A stretch of 64,000 nucleotides of DNA from Acidihalobacter_A sp037381185 (GCF_037381185.1 NZ_JARRQY010000004.1:1-64000); one strand, 5' to 3'. Counted from the stretch's first letter, positions 54,365 to 63,145 are shown. The notes: a model not told the origin generated them from the sequence alone. Numbers and translations are program-made.

Positions 54365-55783
54365 TCAACCCGCGGCGATTCCGGCCGCCGCCTGCAAACG
54401 TTCGCGCATCCGCACCTCGTCCATCAAGGGAAATATGCGCGCCATCTCGGGGCCGTGCGTCTGCCCCGTGAGAGCCGCACGCAACGGCATGAATAGCTCG
54501 CGCCCCTTCACTCCAGCCTGCACCCCAACCGCCTTGGCCCAGGCACGAAAATCCCCGGCATGCGCAGGCAGCATATCCGATGCAGCCCTAAACAACGCCA
54601 CAGGCGCCCCACGCAGCACCTCCTCGGCTTGCGCATCGAACACCGGAGAGCCCGCGAACACCGCTTGCGCCCACAGACGCACATCGTCGGGAAATGACAC
54701 ATTATCCCTGATCGCCGCGATAAAAGCCGGGCGTAACTCGACCGGAACCGCATCGCAGGCCGTACCGGCCCATTGCAGCAAGGCCACCTCGTCAGCGGCA
54801 GCTAACGCTTGGCGCTGCCAGTGATCGAGCTGGGCAAGATCGAAACGCGCCGCGGCCCGGCCCAGCCGGGCCGGATCGAAGCCGGCGGCGAGCCCGGCCA
54901 TGTCGAGCAGGGCGTCATCGGCATAACTGTGTCCCAACCGCGCGAGGTAATTGTTCAGCGCCGCGGCGAGATAGCCCCGCTCTCTCAGCTCGCCCAGGCT
55001 CGTCGCCCCATGGCGCTTGGACAACGGCGCACCGTCTTCGCCGACGATCAGAGCAAGATGGCCGTAATGCGGCTCAGTCAACCCGAGGGCACGCAGCAGA
55101 AGCAACTGACGCGGCGTATTGCTGATATGGTCCTCGCCGCGCCAGACGTGCGTCACCCCCATCAGCGCATCGTCGACTGCGTTGCAGAAGAAGAACGCCG
55201 GTGTGCCGTCGGTGCGGCGAATGACGAAATCGCCGATATCGTCGCTGCGAAATACCTGCGGCCCCCGCACGAGATCCTCGAACCCGATCGATTCGCCCTG
55301 TGGCACACGGAAACGCAGCGTATGCGGCTCTCCGGCCTCCCGCCGCGCCCGCGCCTCCTCATGGCTCAGATGCGCGCAGGTACCGGGGTAGCGCGGCGGC
55401 CGCCCCGCTGCGCGCTGGCTGGCGCGTGCGGCAGCGAGCTGCTCCTGGGAGCAGAAGCAGGGGTAGGCGAAATCCCTCTCGAGCAGCTGCGCATAGTAAT
55501 CGGCGTAGATCGTGCTGCGTTCGGACTGGAAGTAAGGACCGGCAGCGCCGCCGACGCCCGGCCCTTCCTGCCACTCGAGGCCTAGCCAGCGCAGATCGTC
55601 CTGCAGCATCGCGCTGAACTCGGCGCGCGAGCGCTCGGCATCGGTATCTTCGATGCGCAGCAGGAAACTTCCCCCCCTACCCCGGGCATGCAGGGCCGAG
55701 AACAGTGCGGTGCGCAGATTTCCCAGATGGAGATTGCCCGTCGGACTGGGAGCAAAACGGGTCTTTAGCGGTGTTTCAGACAT
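54365..55783 (-). CDS. gltX: Glutamate--tRNA ligase (GluRS), in the usual glnS position
   Basis: Class I synthetase; 472 residues. The HIGH motif appears as TRFAPSPTGNLHLGNLRTALF, a zinc-type CFCS with distal Cys lies in the CP1 region, VWRGEDHISNTPRQ is typical of GluRS, and KMSKS is LSKRHGATSLGEL. The all-helical bacterial anticodon-binding domain follows, ending GVKGRELFMPLRAAL, so this is GluRS rather than GlnRS. In Pseudomonas aeruginosa the gene between cysS and ppiB is glnS. This could be the only GluRS or a second, tRNA-Gln-charging GluRS working with GatCAB; the sequence alone does not decide. Confidence 0.93.
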   Translation of the reverse strand: MSETPLKTRFAPSPTGNLHLGNLRTALFSALHARGRGGSFLLRIEDTDAERSRAEFSAMLQDDLRWLGLEWQEGPGVGGAAGPYFQSERSTIYADYYAQLLERDFAYPCFCSQEQLAAARASQRAAGRPPRYPGTCAHLSHEEARARREAGEPHTLRFRVPQGESIGFEDLVRGPQVFRSDDIGDFVIRRTDGTPAFFFCNAVDDALMGVTHVWRGEDHISNTPRQLLLLRALGLTEPHYGHLALIVGEDGAPLSKRHGATSLGELRERGYLAAALNNYLARLGHSYADDALLDMAGLAAGFDPARLGRAAARFDLAQLDHWQRQALAAADEVALLQWAGTACDAVPVELRPAFIAAIRDNVSFPDDVRLWAQAVFAGSPVFDAQAEEVLRGAPVALFRAASDMLPAHAGDFRAWAKAVGVQAGVKGRELFMPLRAALTGQTHGPEMARIFPLMDEVRMRERLQAAAGIAAG

Positions 55784-55902
55784 GGCGCGGATGGTAGCCG
55801 AAAGCCCCGATCAAACAAACCGTCACCTTCCCCGTGCGCAGCGCAGCCCGTATCATGACGGGCCTTGTATCCATCCGATTCCATACGCAGAAAGGCAACC
55901 AC

Positions 55903-56421
55903 ATGAGCGACAACGCCAACCCCATCGTCGAGCTGTCCACCAGCCAGGGCACCATCGTGCTCGAACTCTATCCCGAAAAAGCACCGGTGACGGTGGAGAA
56001 CTTCCTCGCCTACGTCGACGCGGGATTCTTCGACGACACGATCTTCCACCGCGTCATCCGCGGCTTCATGGTCCAGGGCGGCGGCCTCACCGAGGACATG
56101 CAGCACAAGGCCGGCAACGCGCCGATCCGCAACGAGGCGGACAACGGACTCAAGAACGAAACCGGTGCCATTGCCATGGCGCGCACCGCGGTGCCCGATT
56201 CCGCGACCTCGCAATTCTTCATCAACGTCAAGGACAACGACTTCCTCAACTTCCAGTCCAAGACGCAGTCCGGCTGGGGTTATTGCGTGTTCGGCCGCGT
56301 CATCGAGGGCATGGACGTGGTGCGCAACATCGAGGGCGTGCAGACCGGCAACCGCGCCGGACATCAGGACGTCCCCGTCGAGCCCGTGCACATCACCAGC
56401 GCCAAGCAGCGCAGTGCCTGA
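55903..56421 (+). CDS. ppiB: Cytoplasmic peptidyl-prolyl cis-trans isomerase (cyclophilin)
   Basis: Cyclophilin-type isomerase; 172 residues, no signal peptide. The active-site segment is DDTIFHRVIRGFMVQGGG (catalytic Arg), followed by SATSQFFINVKDNDFLNF and GYCVFGRVIEGMDVV. ATG 55903 with AAAGG upstream fits the family start. It is divergent from gltX and overlaps lpxH by 8 bases. Confidence 0.96.
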   Translation: MSDNANPIVELSTSQGTIVLELYPEKAPVTVENFLAYVDAGFFDDTIFHRVIRGFMVQGGGLTEDMQHKAGNAPIRNEADNGLKNETGAIAMARTAVPDSATSQFFINVKDNDFLNFQSKTQSGWGYCVFGRVIEGMDVVRNIEGVQTGNRAGHQDVPVEPVHITSAKQRSA

Positions 56422-57142
56422 AACGCTCTTCATCTCCGACCTGCATCTCGATCTGGAGCGCCCGGAGGTCATCGACCTCCTGGTGCGCTTTCTGGACGAA
56501 CGCGCAGTGGACGCCGACGCGCTGTACATCCTCGGCGACCTATTCGAGTACTGGATCGGCGACGACGACATCCGCGACGGCCTGCTACCGGCGATCGAAG
56601 CACTGCGCCGAGTTAGCGATGCCGGCGTACCGCTGTCGTTCATGGCCGGCAACCGGGACTTCCTGATCGGTTCGGGCTTTGCCGAGCGTGCCGGTTGCCG
56701 CCTGCTGGAGGATCCCACGCGCGTCGAACTCTACGGCGTGCCCACCCTGCTGATGCATGGCGACAGCCTGTGCACCGACGACGTTGCCTATCAGGCCCTG
56801 CGCAAGCAGCTGCGCGACCCCGCTTGGCAGGCCGGCTTTCTGGCCCTGCCGGTGGAGCAGCGTCGGGCACAGGCCGAGGCGCTGCGCCGCAAGAGCCGCG
56901 AGGCGACCCGCGGCAAGGCAATGGCAATCATGGACGTGAACGCCGGGGAAGTCGATGCTGCCTTCCGCAAGCACGGCGTGCGGCGCATCATCCACGGCCA
57001 CACCCATCGCCCCGCCGTCCATGCGCTGGAAGTGGACGGCGGGGCGGCCCGACGCATCGTACTCGGCGACTGGTACACCCAGGGCAGCGTGCTAAGCGTT
57101 ACCGCCGAAGGCTATACGCTGGAAGAACTCAGAACAAATTGA
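56414..57142 (+). CDS. lpxH: UDP-2,3-diacylglucosamine diphosphatase
   Basis: Hydrolyses UDP-2,3-diacylglucosamine to lipid X in lipid A synthesis; 242 residues. Calcineurin-like metal motifs are complete: FISDLHLD, GDLFEYWIGDDD, AGNRDFL, LMHGDSLCTDD and IIHGHTHRPAVH. The start is GTG at 56414, overlapping the ppiB stop by 8 bases; the frame is open further upstream only inside ppiB. Its 3' end overlaps the convergent small gene by 14 bases. Confidence 0.95.
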   Translation: MPETLFISDLHLDLERPEVIDLLVRFLDERAVDADALYILGDLFEYWIGDDDIRDGLLPAIEALRRVSDAGVPLSFMAGNRDFLIGSGFAERAGCRLLEDPTRVELYGVPTLLMHGDSLCTDDVAYQALRKQLRDPAWQAGFLALPVEQRRAQAEALRRKSREATRGKAMAIMDVNAGEVDAAFRKHGVRRIIHGHTHRPAVHALEVDGGAARRIVLGDWYTQGSVLSVTAEGYTLEELRTN

Positions 57143-57518
57143 ACAGATCGGTGGCGAGGTCCTCGCCGACACCGATGCCCGCGCCCAGCCCCAAACCGGT
57201 GGTAAGACTGCCGAGAAAGCCGCCGCCGGCGCCCCAGCCACGCGTCTGCGCGTACTGTGCCGCCGGCGGATGCGCATCCACCGCTTGCTCCAATTGCTGG
57301 ATGTGCTGCCCCATCTGCTGCAGCACGAACGCCGTCTGCTGTTCGTGCTGCTGAATGCCCAACGCGATCTCGCGCAGATCCATCGCCAACTCACGCGCCG
57401 AATTCTGATCGGGCATGCCGCTCGCCAGCTTCTGCGCGAACTGCTGCAGTTTGTTCTTCACGTCCTGCGATTGCTGCTGAATCTGTATGATCTGCTGTTC
57501 CGCCTGTACATAGTCCAT
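57129..57518 (-). CDS. Hypothetical protein, Gln-rich coiled coil with Gly-rich tail
   Basis: A 129-residue protein not assigned to a family. The N-terminal 80 residues are helical and Gln-rich (QAEQQIIQIQQQSQDVKNKL, then ALGIQQHEQQTAFVLQQMGQ), likely coiled coil. The last 35 residues are Gly-rich and hydrophobic (GAGGGFLGSLTTGLGLGAGIG), ending LATDLFNLF. No signal peptide. ATG 57518 has GGAG 8 bases upstream. It overlaps the convergent lpxH end by 14 bases. A membrane-associating or self-assembling role is possible but unsupported. Confidence 0.7.
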   Translation of the reverse strand: MDYVQAEQQIIQIQQQSQDVKNKLQQFAQKLASGMPDQNSARELAMDLREIALGIQQHEQQTAFVLQQMGQHIQQLEQAVDAHPPAAQYAQTRGWGAGGGFLGSLTTGLGLGAGIGVGEDLATDLFNLF

Positions 57519-57582
57519 CGTGCCATCTCCTTGACGAATGTGTCACTGAGACAGCCGCGGCATCCTGCAGTTCCCTCGGCGC

Positions 57583-58314
57583 TCAAGACCCCGGAGCCGG
57601 TATGTCGTGCATGCCCTGCGTGCCGACCGCATAGTATCTATAGTCGGTCGGCAGTTGAAACAGCGCGGCCGCGACCGGCTGTTTCAGCTTGAAATCCAGC
57701 AGCCGCCTCGCCTTTCCCTGCGGCCCCCAGCCCTGTATCGGAAATCCGTGCGACAGATACCGGGTCGGCGCGAAAATCAGCCGCGCCTGCTCGCAGGCGG
57801 ACTGCGGCGGCGCCGGCGTGCGGCCGTAATCCAGCGCCTGCTGACCCGCCAGTGTGGTGCGAAACGCGGCCAGGGCCCGCCGCACGTCTTCCAGCAGGCC
57901 GGGCACCGCCACCACTTCGTAGCAGCGCTTGCCGCCGGCGAAAAAGGTGTGGTGCTGCGGCCTCTTGCCGTCAATACTGGGAGCGTCCTTGTACGGTTGC
58001 GACGTCTGCCGAAGCTCGAGCGGCTTGTGCGGTTTGACCTTCACCGGCCGGCGCCGGATGGTCAGCACATCCTTGTCCTGCGGACTGACGCTGTAGATGG
58101 TCTGCGTACGCCTGTTGAACAGGACGTACACACCGCCCATATCACCACCGTCGAAACGCAGAAAATCCGGCGTCACCAGCACACGTTCGGAATAGGCCGC
58201 CTGCCCCACGGGCTTGATCTGAAAGTGAAGAATGGTGGCTTGTACTTGTTCAGCCGCAAGTACCGGAGCCGACAGACACGCCAGCGCCAGTGAGGCGGCG
58301 ATTACCCACCTCAT
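57583..58314 (-). CDS. Secreted protein of unknown function
   Basis: A 243-residue protein with a clear Sec signal peptide (MRWVIAASLALACLSAPVLAA, cleavage before EQVQA). The mature part starts with beta-strand-like sequence (ATILHFQIKPVGQAAYSERVLVTPDFLRFDGGD) and VYVLFNRRTQTIYSVSPQD, reminiscent of the start of LolA/DUF4412-like periplasmic proteins, but this is only an impression. Two Cys (KRCYEV, SACEQA) could form a disulfide. ATG 58314 is preferred over an upstream TTG at 58347. It lies 36 bases after the glycerate kinase gene and may be in its operon. Confidence 0.75.
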   Translation of the reverse strand: MRWVIAASLALACLSAPVLAAEQVQATILHFQIKPVGQAAYSERVLVTPDFLRFDGGDMGGVYVLFNRRTQTIYSVSPQDKDVLTIRRRPVKVKPHKPLELRQTSQPYKDAPSIDGKRPQHHTFFAGGKRCYEVVAVPGLLEDVRRALAAFRTTLAGQQALDYGRTPAPPQSACEQARLIFAPTRYLSHGFPIQGWGPQGKARRLLDFKLKQPVAAALFQLPTDYRYYAVGTQGMHDIPAPGS

Positions 58315-58350
58315 CGGAACAGCCGCTCGACGTACACACGTTTTCAACGC

Positions 58351-59583
58351 TCAAGTCTCCTGCCACTTCAGGCCAATCACCAGATCGGTCACGTTGGTTC
58401 CCGTCGGCCCCGTCGACAACAGATCCCCGCTCGCCTCCAGCAAGCTGCCCGAGTCTGCGGCCGCCAACGCCGCAGCGGCATCCAGACCCTCAGCGCGGCC
58501 ACGAGGCAACGTACCACCGTCGACGATGGCACCTGCATCCTCGGTAGGGCCATCGGTGCCATCGGTACCCGCGGCCAGCAGACACACGCCCGCCACGCCG
58601 TCCAACTCCATCGCCGCAGCCAGCGCGAGATGCTGATTGCGGCCGCCGCGTCCGGGTTCGTCCGGCAGGCGAATGGTGGTCTCGCCGCCCCAGAGCCACA
58701 GCGCTGGCGGCGCATCACGCAACGTCCGAGCGAGTTCGCTGCCGGTCAAGGCCGCATCGCCGTAGAGGCAGGCCCCCTGCAGGCGCACTTCAACGTCGAC
58801 AGGCGCCGCCTCGGCCATCGCCTGCAATGCGTCGTCGAGACTGGCGATGATATGATGCGGCACGGGCACCTGGTATTCCCCCTGTGCTGCAGCGCGTTCA
58901 GTCCACTCGGCCAGCCAGCCGGGCAACTCCGGCAAGTCGCCCGGCAGCGCTTCGGCCAGGAGACCCGAGCCGATCGCCCGCTCGTCGTCGCCCGCCACGT
59001 CGGAGATGGCCAGTACACAGGCCTTACGCCCGCCCAGACGCGACCGCAGCCGCCCTCCCTTGATCAGAGACAGGCGCTGACGCACGCGGTTGACGTCGGC
59101 GATATCCAATCCGCTGCCCAACAGCCAGGCGCTGGCCCGGCGCAGATCCTGCAGTTCGAGGCCTTGCGGCAACACCTCCACCAGACTCGAGGCGCCGCCC
59201 GAAAGCAGGAACAGGATGCGCCCCGACTCCGGCACAGCGTCGACGAACGCCAGCAGTGCCTGCCCGGCGGCCAGACTCCCGGGACCCGGTACCGGATGCT
59301 CGGCCATACATACCGTCCAGCGTCCGGCATCGTGCAGCTCCCGCTCAGAATGCCCTTCCTTGGTGACGATCAGTCCGGCATGCAGACGCTCGCCCAGCAC
59401 ATCCTCGGCGCCCCGCGCCATCGCCGCGGCAGCCTTGCCGATGGCGACGACATGCCAATCGCCCGGCTCCAGAGGATTGGACTCGAGCCACCCGCGCACC
59501 GCCGCAGCGCCTTCGACCCTGCCCAGTGCCGCCCGGAACAGTCTCAGCAGTTCACGGCGGGCGCCGGCATTATCCGAGACCAT
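58351..59583 (-). CDS. Glycerate 2-kinase (DUF4147/MOFRL family)
   Basis: Phosphorylates D-glycerate to 2-phosphoglycerate in this family; 410 residues. The N-terminal domain shows VVAIGKAAAAMARGAE, GLIVTKEGH, EHPVPGPGSLAAGQ and FLLSGGASSLVE; the C-terminal MOFRL domain shows GGETTIRLPDEPGRGGRNQHLALAAA and AAGTDGTDGPTEDAGAIVDG. ATG 59583 overlaps the metZ stop by 14 bases. The pairing with metZ has no obvious metabolic reason, apart from serine/glycerate metabolism feeding one-carbon and methionine routes. Confidence 0.92.
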   Translation of the reverse strand: MVSDNAGARRELLRLFRAALGRVEGAAAVRGWLESNPLEPGDWHVVAIGKAAAAMARGAEDVLGERLHAGLIVTKEGHSERELHDAGRWTVCMAEHPVPGPGSLAAGQALLAFVDAVPESGRILFLLSGGASSLVEVLPQGLELQDLRRASAWLLGSGLDIADVNRVRQRLSLIKGGRLRSRLGGRKACVLAISDVAGDDERAIGSGLLAEALPGDLPELPGWLAEWTERAAAQGEYQVPVPHHIIASLDDALQAMAEAAPVDVEVRLQGACLYGDAALTGSELARTLRDAPPALWLWGGETTIRLPDEPGRGGRNQHLALAAAMELDGVAGVCLLAAGTDGTDGPTEDAGAIVDGGTLPRGRAEGLDAAAALAAADSGSLLEASGDLLSTGPTGTNVTDLVIGLKWQET

Positions 59584-60748
59584 GAGCGAGATCCGCGATG
59601 ATATCGTTGGCCGCTTCCAGCCCCACGGAAACGCGCAGCAGCCCGTCTCGAATACCGGCTTCGGCACGCTGCTCGGCGCTGATGCGGCCATGCGTGGTCG
59701 TCGCCGGATGCGTAATCGTGGTCTTGGCATCGCCCAGATTGGCGGTGATGGAAATCATCCGTGTGGCGTCGACAACACGCCAGGCCGCCTCCTGCCCGCC
59801 GCGAACCTCGAACGACACCACGCCGCCGAACCCGTCCTGCTGCCGGCGCGCCAGCTCGTGCTGCGGGTGAGCCTCGAGGCCGGGATAGTGGACCCGCTCG
59901 ACCTGCGGCTGCGCCTCCAGCCATTCGGCCACACGCTGGGCGTTGTCGCAATGGGCTCGCATGCGCAGGCGCAGGGTCTCCAGCCCCTTGAGAAAAACCC
60001 AGGCGTTGAACGGACTCATGGTCGGCCCGGCGGTACGCAGGAAACCGAACACGTCCTTGCCGACCCGTTCCGCATCGCCGACCACCGCGCCGCCGATGCA
60101 GCGTCCCTGGCCGTCCAGATACTTGGTCGCGGAATGAATCACCAGATCGGCGCCCAGCGCCAGCGGACGCTGCAGCGCCGGCGTACAGAAGCAGTTGTCC
60201 ACCGCCAACAGAGCGTCATGCGTATGCGCCAGCTCGGCCAAGGCGGCAACATCAGCCAGCTCCGTCAGCGGATTGGAAGGCGTCTCCAGAAACAGCAGGC
60301 GGGTATTGGGCTTGATGGCGGCCTGCCAGGCTTCAATATCGACCTGCGAAACGAAATCGACCTCGATGCCGAAACGCTTTAGATAGCGGTCGAACAGACT
60401 CACCGTGGAACCGAACACGCTGCGCGAACACACCACATGATCGCCGTGTTTAAGCAGCGCCATGCAGGCGGACAGGATGGCGGCCATGCCGGAGGAAGTC
60501 GCCACGCAGGCCTCCCCGCCTTCCAGCGCGGCGAGCCTGTCCTGGAACGTGCGCACGGTGGGATTGGTGAAGCGCGAATAGATGTTGCCCGGCTCCACCC
60601 CGGAAAAGCGCGCAGCGGCCTCCGCCGCGCTGGCAAAGGCGAAACTCGAGGTCGTGTAGATCGCTTCGGAGTGCTCGTGCTCGTATCCGCGCACCTGGCC
60701 GGCACGCACGGCGAGTGTCTCGAATTCTGCGGAAAAGTCGGTTTCCAT
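59570..60748 (-). CDS. metZ: O-succinylhomoserine sulfhydrylase
   Basis: PLP enzyme making homocysteine directly from O-succinylhomoserine and sulfide; 392 residues. Cys/Met-metabolism family motifs are IYSRFTNPTVRTFQDRLAALEGGE, SSGMAAIL, LLFLETPSNP, AVDNCFCTPALQRPLALGADLVIHSATKYLDGQGR (PLP Lys in SATKY) and RVSVGLE. The assignment to MetZ rather than MetB or MetC rests on the N-terminus FETLAVRAGQVR and on the link to purF. ATG 60748 has AGGAGGG upstream. Divergent from the beta-propeller gene. Confidence 0.9.
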   Translation of the reverse strand: METDFSAEFETLAVRAGQVRGYEHEHSEAIYTTSSFAFASAAEAAARFSGVEPGNIYSRFTNPTVRTFQDRLAALEGGEACVATSSGMAAILSACMALLKHGDHVVCSRSVFGSTVSLFDRYLKRFGIEVDFVSQVDIEAWQAAIKPNTRLLFLETPSNPLTELADVAALAELAHTHDALLAVDNCFCTPALQRPLALGADLVIHSATKYLDGQGRCIGGAVVGDAERVGKDVFGFLRTAGPTMSPFNAWVFLKGLETLRLRMRAHCDNAQRVAEWLEAQPQVERVHYPGLEAHPQHELARRQQDGFGGVVSFEVRGGQEAAWRVVDATRMISITANLGDAKTTITHPATTTHGRISAEQRAEAGIRDGLLRVSVGLEAANDIIADLAHGLG

Positions 60749-60914
60749 GTCCTGCCCTCCTGTGGCATGTGTTAGGAGCGCCGGCTTGCGGAACACAGCT
60801 GCGGGACACGAACCCTGGCCAGACAAACATCGGCAGAGGCGGGTCGAACACTCGCTTTAGCCGTATTTGTTAAGCGCCCGCAAGCTGAGAGACTCAAATC
60901 GGCGCTGGCTGCCT

Positions 60915-60943
60915 ATCGTAGGCCTGCAGGCGATCGTCGTCAA
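60915..60943 (-). promoter_or_regulatory. Candidate promoter of metZ
   Basis: Minus strand: -35 TTGACG (60943-60938), 17-base spacer, -10 TACGAT (60920-60915). A leader of about 160 bases would precede metZ. The -35 lies between the arms of a 9-bp inverted repeat (60919-60927 and 60951-60959). Confidence 0.55.
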
Positions 60944-60959
60944 ACCGTACGCAGGCCTA
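60919..60959. repeat. 9-bp inverted repeat overlapping the metZ promoter
   Basis: TAGGCCTGC (60919-60927) and GCAGGCCTA (60951-60959) are perfect complements separated by 23 bases. They flank the candidate -35 of metZ and lie 81 bases before the divergent beta-propeller gene. They could be two operator half-sites or a hairpin in the divergent transcript. Confidence 0.55.
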
Positions 60960-61039
60960 ACCGCTTGGTAATCTTCGGCTACCGGGTGCCGCATTACCAT
61001 GCATCGGATCAGCCAACCCAAAGCCTCAGGATATATTGG

Positions 61040-62095
61040 ATGCTCCGTCACTTGAGACAACACCGCGCGCAGCTGTTCGGCACCCTGCTCGCTGCCGGCG
61101 CCCTACTCGTTTCGTATCAGGCGCGTGCCGCGCAAATCTATCAACCGGGCGGCACCACTAGCCACCCCCTGCCCGGAAACCTGCTGATTGCGGATCGCGG
61201 CAACGATCGTTTGCTGGTGGTCACACCGGACAAACGCATCATCTGGTCCATGCCGATCCGCGTCGGCGGCCCCAAGGGCGTCCACTCGCACGGTGCCGAC
61301 GACGGTTTCTTCACCCCCGACCACAAGCACATCATCGTCAATAACGAAGACGACCAGACCATCGGCATCATCAGCATCGCGCAGAAACGCTTCGTCTGGA
61401 TGTATGGTCAAAAAGGCAAAACGGGATCGCGCCCCGGCTATCTGGACACGCCCGACGACGCCTACCAGCTGCCGGACGGCAACATCGTGGTCGCCGACAT
61501 CGGCAATGACCGCGTGCTCATCATCAACCCCAAGACCAAGCGGATCGTGCGTCAGTTCGGCACGACCAAGGTCCGCTATCACGCTCCGCCGACAAAGCTC
61601 AACGCACCGAACGGCGCGCTTCCCACACCGGGAGGCAACTTCATCGTGACCGAAATCGACTGGGGCTACGGACATCCGGGATACATCGACAAGCTCAGCC
61701 CAACCGGCAAAGTGCTCTGGTCCTTCCGCAGCCGGACCATCTACCCGTCCGACGCCAACCAGATGCCCGACGGCAACATCCTGGTGGTCGGCTACACCAA
61801 CCCCGGCGTCGTCGACATCTACTCACCGCAAGGCAAACTGCTGTGGCACTACCGCAAGACCTACGGCCACGGCGCGCTCGACCATCCCTCGATCGCGCTG
61901 CCCCTGTCGAACGGGAATCTGCTGGTGTGTGACGATTGGGACAACCGCGTGGTGGTGATCGATCCGCGTACCAAGAAGATCGTGTGGCAATACGGCCACA
62001 AGGGCGTCAAGGGCACGAGCAACGGCTATCTCAACGTCCCCGACGGCATGGACATGGTCCCCCCCGGTACGCGCTTCCGGCACACCGGAGGCTGA
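61040..62095 (+). CDS. Secreted beta-propeller protein (NHL/arylsulfotransferase-like)
   Basis: A 351-residue predicted periplasmic or secreted protein. The signal peptide (LFGTLLAAGALLVSYQARAA) is followed by repeated blades of the form LPDGNIVVADIGNDRVLIINPKTKRIV, MPDGNILVVGYTNPGVVDIYSPQGKLLW and LSNGNLLVCDDWDNRVVVIDPRTKKIVWQYG; about six repeats are visible. Similar repeats occur in arylsulfotransferase-like and NHL/PQQ-like propellers. No catalytic residue was identified. ATG 61040 follows AGGATAT; an upstream start at 60965 adds residues before the signal peptide. It is convergent with the kelch gene. Confidence 0.85.
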   Translation: MLRHLRQHRAQLFGTLLAAGALLVSYQARAAQIYQPGGTTSHPLPGNLLIADRGNDRLLVVTPDKRIIWSMPIRVGGPKGVHSHGADDGFFTPDHKHIIVNNEDDQTIGIISIAQKRFVWMYGQKGKTGSRPGYLDTPDDAYQLPDGNIVVADIGNDRVLIINPKTKRIVRQFGTTKVRYHAPPTKLNAPNGALPTPGGNFIVTEIDWGYGHPGYIDKLSPTGKVLWSFRSRTIYPSDANQMPDGNILVVGYTNPGVVDIYSPQGKLLWHYRKTYGHGALDHPSIALPLSNGNLLVCDDWDNRVVVIDPRTKKIVWQYGHKGVKGTSNGYLNVPDGMDMVPPGTRFRHTGG

Positions 62096-62147
62096 TCCGC
62101 AGACCGTCATGCGGCGAGCCCGGCACACGGGCCCGCCTCGTCTCTTG

Positions 62148-63089
62148 CTACTGCAAGCGCAAGTGCCAGACTCGGCGCCCGGCGCTGTGCGAACTCGGGC
62201 CGCTCATCCCGCCCAGCAAATACCCGTTTCGCCCTTGCTGCACGTAGCCCATGTCGGCCAGCGGGCCCGGCAGGCGGCCGACCCGGCGCCAGCCGCGCTG
62301 CCCGGCGTGGTAGGCCAGGATATCGGCGCTGATGCGCCCGCCATTGCCGAGGCCTCCGACCACATAGACGGTACCTTCCCAGGCGAAGGCAGCGGCCTTT
62401 TCCAGCGGTCTAGGCAACGACGGAAGCCGTTGCGGCGCAGCCTCGCCGGGCTGCCAGCTCCACGCCGAATCCACTCGCCCGCGCGCCGACAGTCCACCAG
62501 CAACGAACACGGTGCTTCCCTCCACGGCTACCGCGGTGTAGCGCACGCCGACCGGCAGGCTGAACAACGTACGCCAGCGGGTATGGCCGCCGTTCATGCT
62601 GCGGATGAAGTACACCTTGCGCACATCCGGTCCGCCGTGTCCACCGACCATGATCAGCCCGTCCACGCCATGCAGACGGTAGGGACGCGTCACGGCATCC
62701 GACAGCGGGTGCCCAAGATAGGCAACATGTACAGCATGCGACCCCTGCACTCGCAGCAGAGCCCGCGTGGAATACGCCTGTCCACCGCCGAAGATGAACA
62801 ATGAACCGTTCAGATAACCCGCCGCCGCATCATGCGTCGGCCTCGGCAACTGCGCCACCGCGCTCCAGCGCCCATTGCTGCGCTCGTAGATCTCGGTCAG
62901 AGAACGCCGCCCGGTAAAGCCGCCCACCGTTTCCAGATCCCCTGCGGGCGACAGGCAAGCCGCCACGCCGATCATGGGCAAGGGCAGCTGTCCGTCTGCG
63001 CTGACGCGGACGCCGGCCTGAGCCTGGCAGGCAAAGGGTAGGAGCAACAGGGCGGGGAACAGGGAGCCGAGAAATCGTTTTCGCAACAT
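62148..63089 (-). CDS. Secreted kelch-repeat protein
   Basis: A 313-residue protein with a signal peptide (FLGSLFPALLLLPFACQAQA, cleavage near AQA-G). About five kelch blades are visible by their Gly-Gly pairs and Trp spacing: ETVGGFTGRRSL, LFIFGGGQAYST, IMVGGHGGPD, VFVAGGLSARGR, VYVVGGLGNGGR and YLLGGMSGPSS. It is probably periplasmic or cell-surface exposed; its partner is unknown. It stands between the L,D-transpeptidase (same strand) and the other propeller gene (opposite strand). Confidence 0.85.
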   Translation of the reverse strand: MLRKRFLGSLFPALLLLPFACQAQAGVRVSADGQLPLPMIGVAACLSPAGDLETVGGFTGRRSLTEIYERSNGRWSAVAQLPRPTHDAAAGYLNGSLFIFGGGQAYSTRALLRVQGSHAVHVAYLGHPLSDAVTRPYRLHGVDGLIMVGGHGGPDVRKVYFIRSMNGGHTRWRTLFSLPVGVRYTAVAVEGSTVFVAGGLSARGRVDSAWSWQPGEAAPQRLPSLPRPLEKAAAFAWEGTVYVVGGLGNGGRISADILAYHAGQRGWRRVGRLPGPLADMGYVQQGRNGYLLGGMSGPSSHSAGRRVWHLRLQ

Positions 63090-63145
63090 GCGGTATCTCC
63101 GATGGATAACGCGGCAACCCTATAGCGCCCCGCACCGTACCGCCA

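Noticed and set aside
59090..60382. A 430-codon plus-strand frame
   Set aside because: It is antisense to glycerate kinase and metZ, both of which have clear catalytic motifs.
60749..60914. Possible SAM riboswitch in the metZ leader
   Set aside because: I could pair only one long-range helix and could not find the conserved cores of known SAM riboswitch classes by eye, so no riboswitch is annotated.
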